From positions 1 to 10,582 of the forward strand of contig DASPJX010000340.1 of NCBI GenBank assembly GCA_035628395.1: DNA of 10,582 nucleotides, in the 5' to 3' direction. Positions 9,435 to 10,582 of this stretch are shown one piece after another (the stretch's first letter is position 1; each line of letters begins with the position of its first letter). A model generated the notes under the pieces. That model searched no databases. It worked only from the letters and a program-made list of their open reading frames with translations, and had not been told where the DNA came from. Origin of the DNA: UBA4615 sp035628395. Its GTDB lineage: Bacteria; Pseudomonadota; Gammaproteobacteria; Burkholderiales; Burkholderiaceae_E. The position numbers and the translations under genes are program-made.

Positions 9435-9443
9435 ATTATATCA
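9435..9443 (-). promoter_or_regulatory. Extended -10 promoter for rpoD, overlapping the dnaG stop codon
   Basis: The minus strand reads TGATATAAT: a perfect TATAAT (9440-9435) with TG in the extended -10 position. The TGA is also the dnaG stop codon (9443-9441). Only a poor -35 is visible (CTTACT, 18 bp upstream, 3 of 6 matches), which extended -10 promoters tolerate. Transcription would start near 9428, giving a leader of about 30 nt before GTG 9398. The element sits in the most AT-rich stretch I can see in the window (9427-9444). It would be read by RpoD itself, giving rpoD expression independent of dnaG. E. coli also has internal promoters between dnaG and rpoD. Confidence 0.7.
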
Positions 9444-10582
9444 AGGCCCTTCCGACGAAGTAAGGGCTTTCCGGAGGGCCTGCAATTCCGCGTATCGGGC
9501 CCGCGCCTCGTCGTCGGCCAGGCCGCCGGCCGCCAGCCGGTCGACCTCCTCGCGCACGCGCTGTGCCCGCAACTGGTTCAGCGCGCCCTCGAATTCCCGC
9601 CTCGCCTCGTCCGGCTCCAGATCCGCGAGCAGACCCCGGTCCCGGGCGGCCTCCGCCTGCAGCGCCTCGGCCAGCTCGGGTTCTTCGCCGCGCAGCGTCT
9701 CGACCAGGGTCGCGAAGCTCGCGCCCTCGGGCAGCCCGCCCAGCCGGGCGATCCAGTCGAGGACCGACTCGGGCAGGAAGTCGCCCGACCAGGGCTCGCG
9801 GGCGAGGAACGGATGCAGCGACAGCAACAGGCGCGCGCGGCGCTGCAGGTCGGGCAGCTCGATCGGCATCGGTCGCGGCGGCGGCCGCCAGCGGTCGCCC
9901 CAGCCCGGCCGGTCGCGCCACGGCCGCCCGCCCGGGCCGCCGTCGCGCCGCCCGCCGGACCCGGGCCGCCCGTCGCGCCCGCTCCAGCCGCCCGGGCCGC
10001 GGCCGTCGCCGGCGCGCCCGTTCCAGCCGCCCTGCCCGGGCCCGCCCGGGCCGTAGCCGCCCTGGCCGTAGCCGCCTTGTCCGTAGCCGCCCTGGCCGTA
10101 CCCGTCCCGTCCGTACCCGCCCTGTCCGTACCCGCCCTGTCCGTAGCCGTCCCGGCCCGGGCCGCCCGGGCCGTAGCCCTCCTGCCCGTGGCCGGCGTCG
10201 TACCCGCCCTGCGGGTCGGCCCGGCCGCGGCCGCGGTCCTGCCCACCCGGGGCGTCCCGCCCCGATCCGCCTCCGCCGCGCGGACCGTCGCCGGCGTCGG
10301 CCGCGAGGTAGCGCTCGAGGTCCTCGCCGCGGATGCCGGCCTTCACCGCCGCCGCCTGCACGAGCTGCAGCCGCAGCGCCGCCTGCGGCATCGAGCGCAG
10401 CAGCGGCCTCGCCTCGGCGAGGAAGCGCGCGCGCCCTTCCGGCGTGCCGAGATCGACCCGGGAGGCGAGCTCGCGCAGCATGAACTCCGACAGCGGCTGC
10501 GCGGTCGAGAGCATCGCCTCGAAGCCCTCGGGGCCGTGCTCGCGGACGTAGCTGTCGGGGTCGTGCTCGGGCGGCAGGAACA
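9441..10582 (-). CDS. dnaG: DNA primase DnaG, C-terminal part (5' end outside the window)
   Basis: DnaG makes RNA primers at the replication fork, guided by its contact with DnaB helicase. The visible 379 residues begin in the RNA-polymerase core with FLPPEHDPDSYVREHG, matching the E. coli LPDGEDPDTLVRKEG segment from memory. Then come QPLSEFMLREL and VDLGTPEGRARFLAEA, also clearly DnaG. The zinc-binding domain and most of the Toprim core lie beyond the right edge. Residues of about 95-239 of the visible part (9867-10298) are a low-complexity Gly/Arg/Tyr/Trp/Pro linker with repeated GYGQG units and no lysine. From about 240 to the end is a helical domain (LPDLQRRARLLLSLHPFLA to the C-terminus), fitting the helicase-binding domain. 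Both flanks are in one frame with the linker, so the linker is really translated. The stop TGA (9443-9441) is 42 bp from the rpoD start. Confidence 0.96.
   Translation of the reverse strand, partial: FLPPEHDPDSYVREHGPEGFEAMLSTAQPLSEFMLRELASRVDLGTPEGRARFLAEARPLLRSMPQAALRLQLVQAAAVKAGIRGEDLERYLAADAGDGPRGGGGSGRDAPGGQDRGRGRADPQGGYDAGHGQEGYGPGGPGRDGYGQGGYGQGGYGRDGYGQGGYGQGGYGQGGYGPGGPGQGGWNGRAGDGRGPGGWSGRDGRPGSGGRRDGGPGGRPWRDRPGWGDRWRPPPRPMPIELPDLQRRARLLLSLHPFLAREPWSGDFLPESVLDWIARLGGLPEGASFATLVETLRGEEPELAEALQAEAARDRGLLADLEPDEARREFEGALNQLRAQRVREEVDRLAAGGLADDEARARYAELQALRKALTSSEGP
9446..9467 (-). other. Small inverted repeat at the dnaG 3' end, next to the rpoD promoter
   Basis: GCCCTT (9446-9451) and AAGGGC (9462-9467) form a 6-bp stem with a 10-nt loop inside the last dnaG codons, three bases upstream of the extended -10. 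On the DNA it covers the -10/-35 spacer region. It could be a weak attenuator or operator, or chance; there is no adjacent U-tract. Confidence 0.25.
10051..10185 (-). repeat. Nine-unit 15-bp tandem repeat coding the GYGQG linker of DnaG
   Basis: Nine consecutive 15-bp units run from 10051 to 10185. Seven begin CCGTAGCCG or CCGTACCCG (plus-strand sense), one is CCCGGGCCGCCCGGG (10156-10170) and the last, at 10171, is CCGTAGCCCTCCTGC. Two identical units lie side by side at 10111-10125 and 10126-10140, and 10051-10065 equals 10081-10095. They encode five-residue GYGQG, GYGRD, GYGPG or GPGRD units. Because the unit is five codons, slippage would change linker length without a frameshift. Confidence 0.92.

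Noticed and set aside
10051..10185. Regularly spaced repeats that could suggest a CRISPR array
   Set aside because: The units are 15 bp, contiguous, without spacers and in frame within dnaG.
9578..10483. Alternative frames through the DnaG linker that give Ala/Thr/Gly- or Arg/Pro-rich products
   Set aside because: Only the GYGQG frame joins the DnaG core to its helicase-binding domain without a stop.

Overview
The window is very GC-rich (well above 70% by eye). It looks like the chromosome of a betaproteobacterium, most likely in or near Burkholderiales. The best evidence is the primary sigma factor RpoD on the minus strand. Its regions 2 to 4 match the Burkholderiales type closely as I remember it, and it carries the Ala/Lys/Pro-rich N-terminus often seen in that group. 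It lies just downstream of dnaG, the usual proteobacterial order. I identified everything by recalled motifs and family resemblance; no database search was possible.

Layout from left to right. Positions 1-439 (+) hold the C-terminal end of a large Ig-like repeat surface protein. Positions 566-2615 (+) hold three tightly coupled genes: a SAM-dependent methyltransferase, an ArnC/GtrB-type polyprenyl-phosphate glycosyltransferase and a small ArnE-type SMR membrane protein. Reading towards them on the minus strand (6394 down to 2603) are a GT-C membrane glycosyltransferase, an extended SDR sugar-nucleotide epimerase/dehydratase and a DegT/EryC1-type PLP sugar aminotransferase. The two convergent gene sets overlap by 13 bp at their 3' ends. 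Positions 6564-9398 (-) are rpoD, and 9441-10582 (-) is the C-terminal third or so of dnaG, cut by the window edge.

The six middle genes make sense as one system. The SDR and aminotransferase would make or finish an amino-sugar nucleotide. The GT2 enzyme would put the sugar on undecaprenyl phosphate, the SMR protein would help flip it, and the GT-C enzyme would transfer it to a periplasmic acceptor. The methyltransferase could decorate the sugar or glycan. This is the same set of protein families as the lipid A Arn pathway, but without visible formyltransferase or deformylase genes, so the sugar is probably not L-Ara4N. The acceptor and the sugar are unknown.

The most unusual points are: a Gly/Tyr/Gln/Arg-rich, FUS-like repeat linker inside DnaG; a roughly 262-residue basic low-complexity extension on RpoD; a perfect extended -10 promoter for rpoD whose TG is supplied by the dnaG stop codon; and an SDR whose catalytic Tyr is replaced by Asn. 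I saw no tRNA, rRNA, CRISPR, insertion sequence or phage gene. No gene-free stretch exceeds 170 bp.
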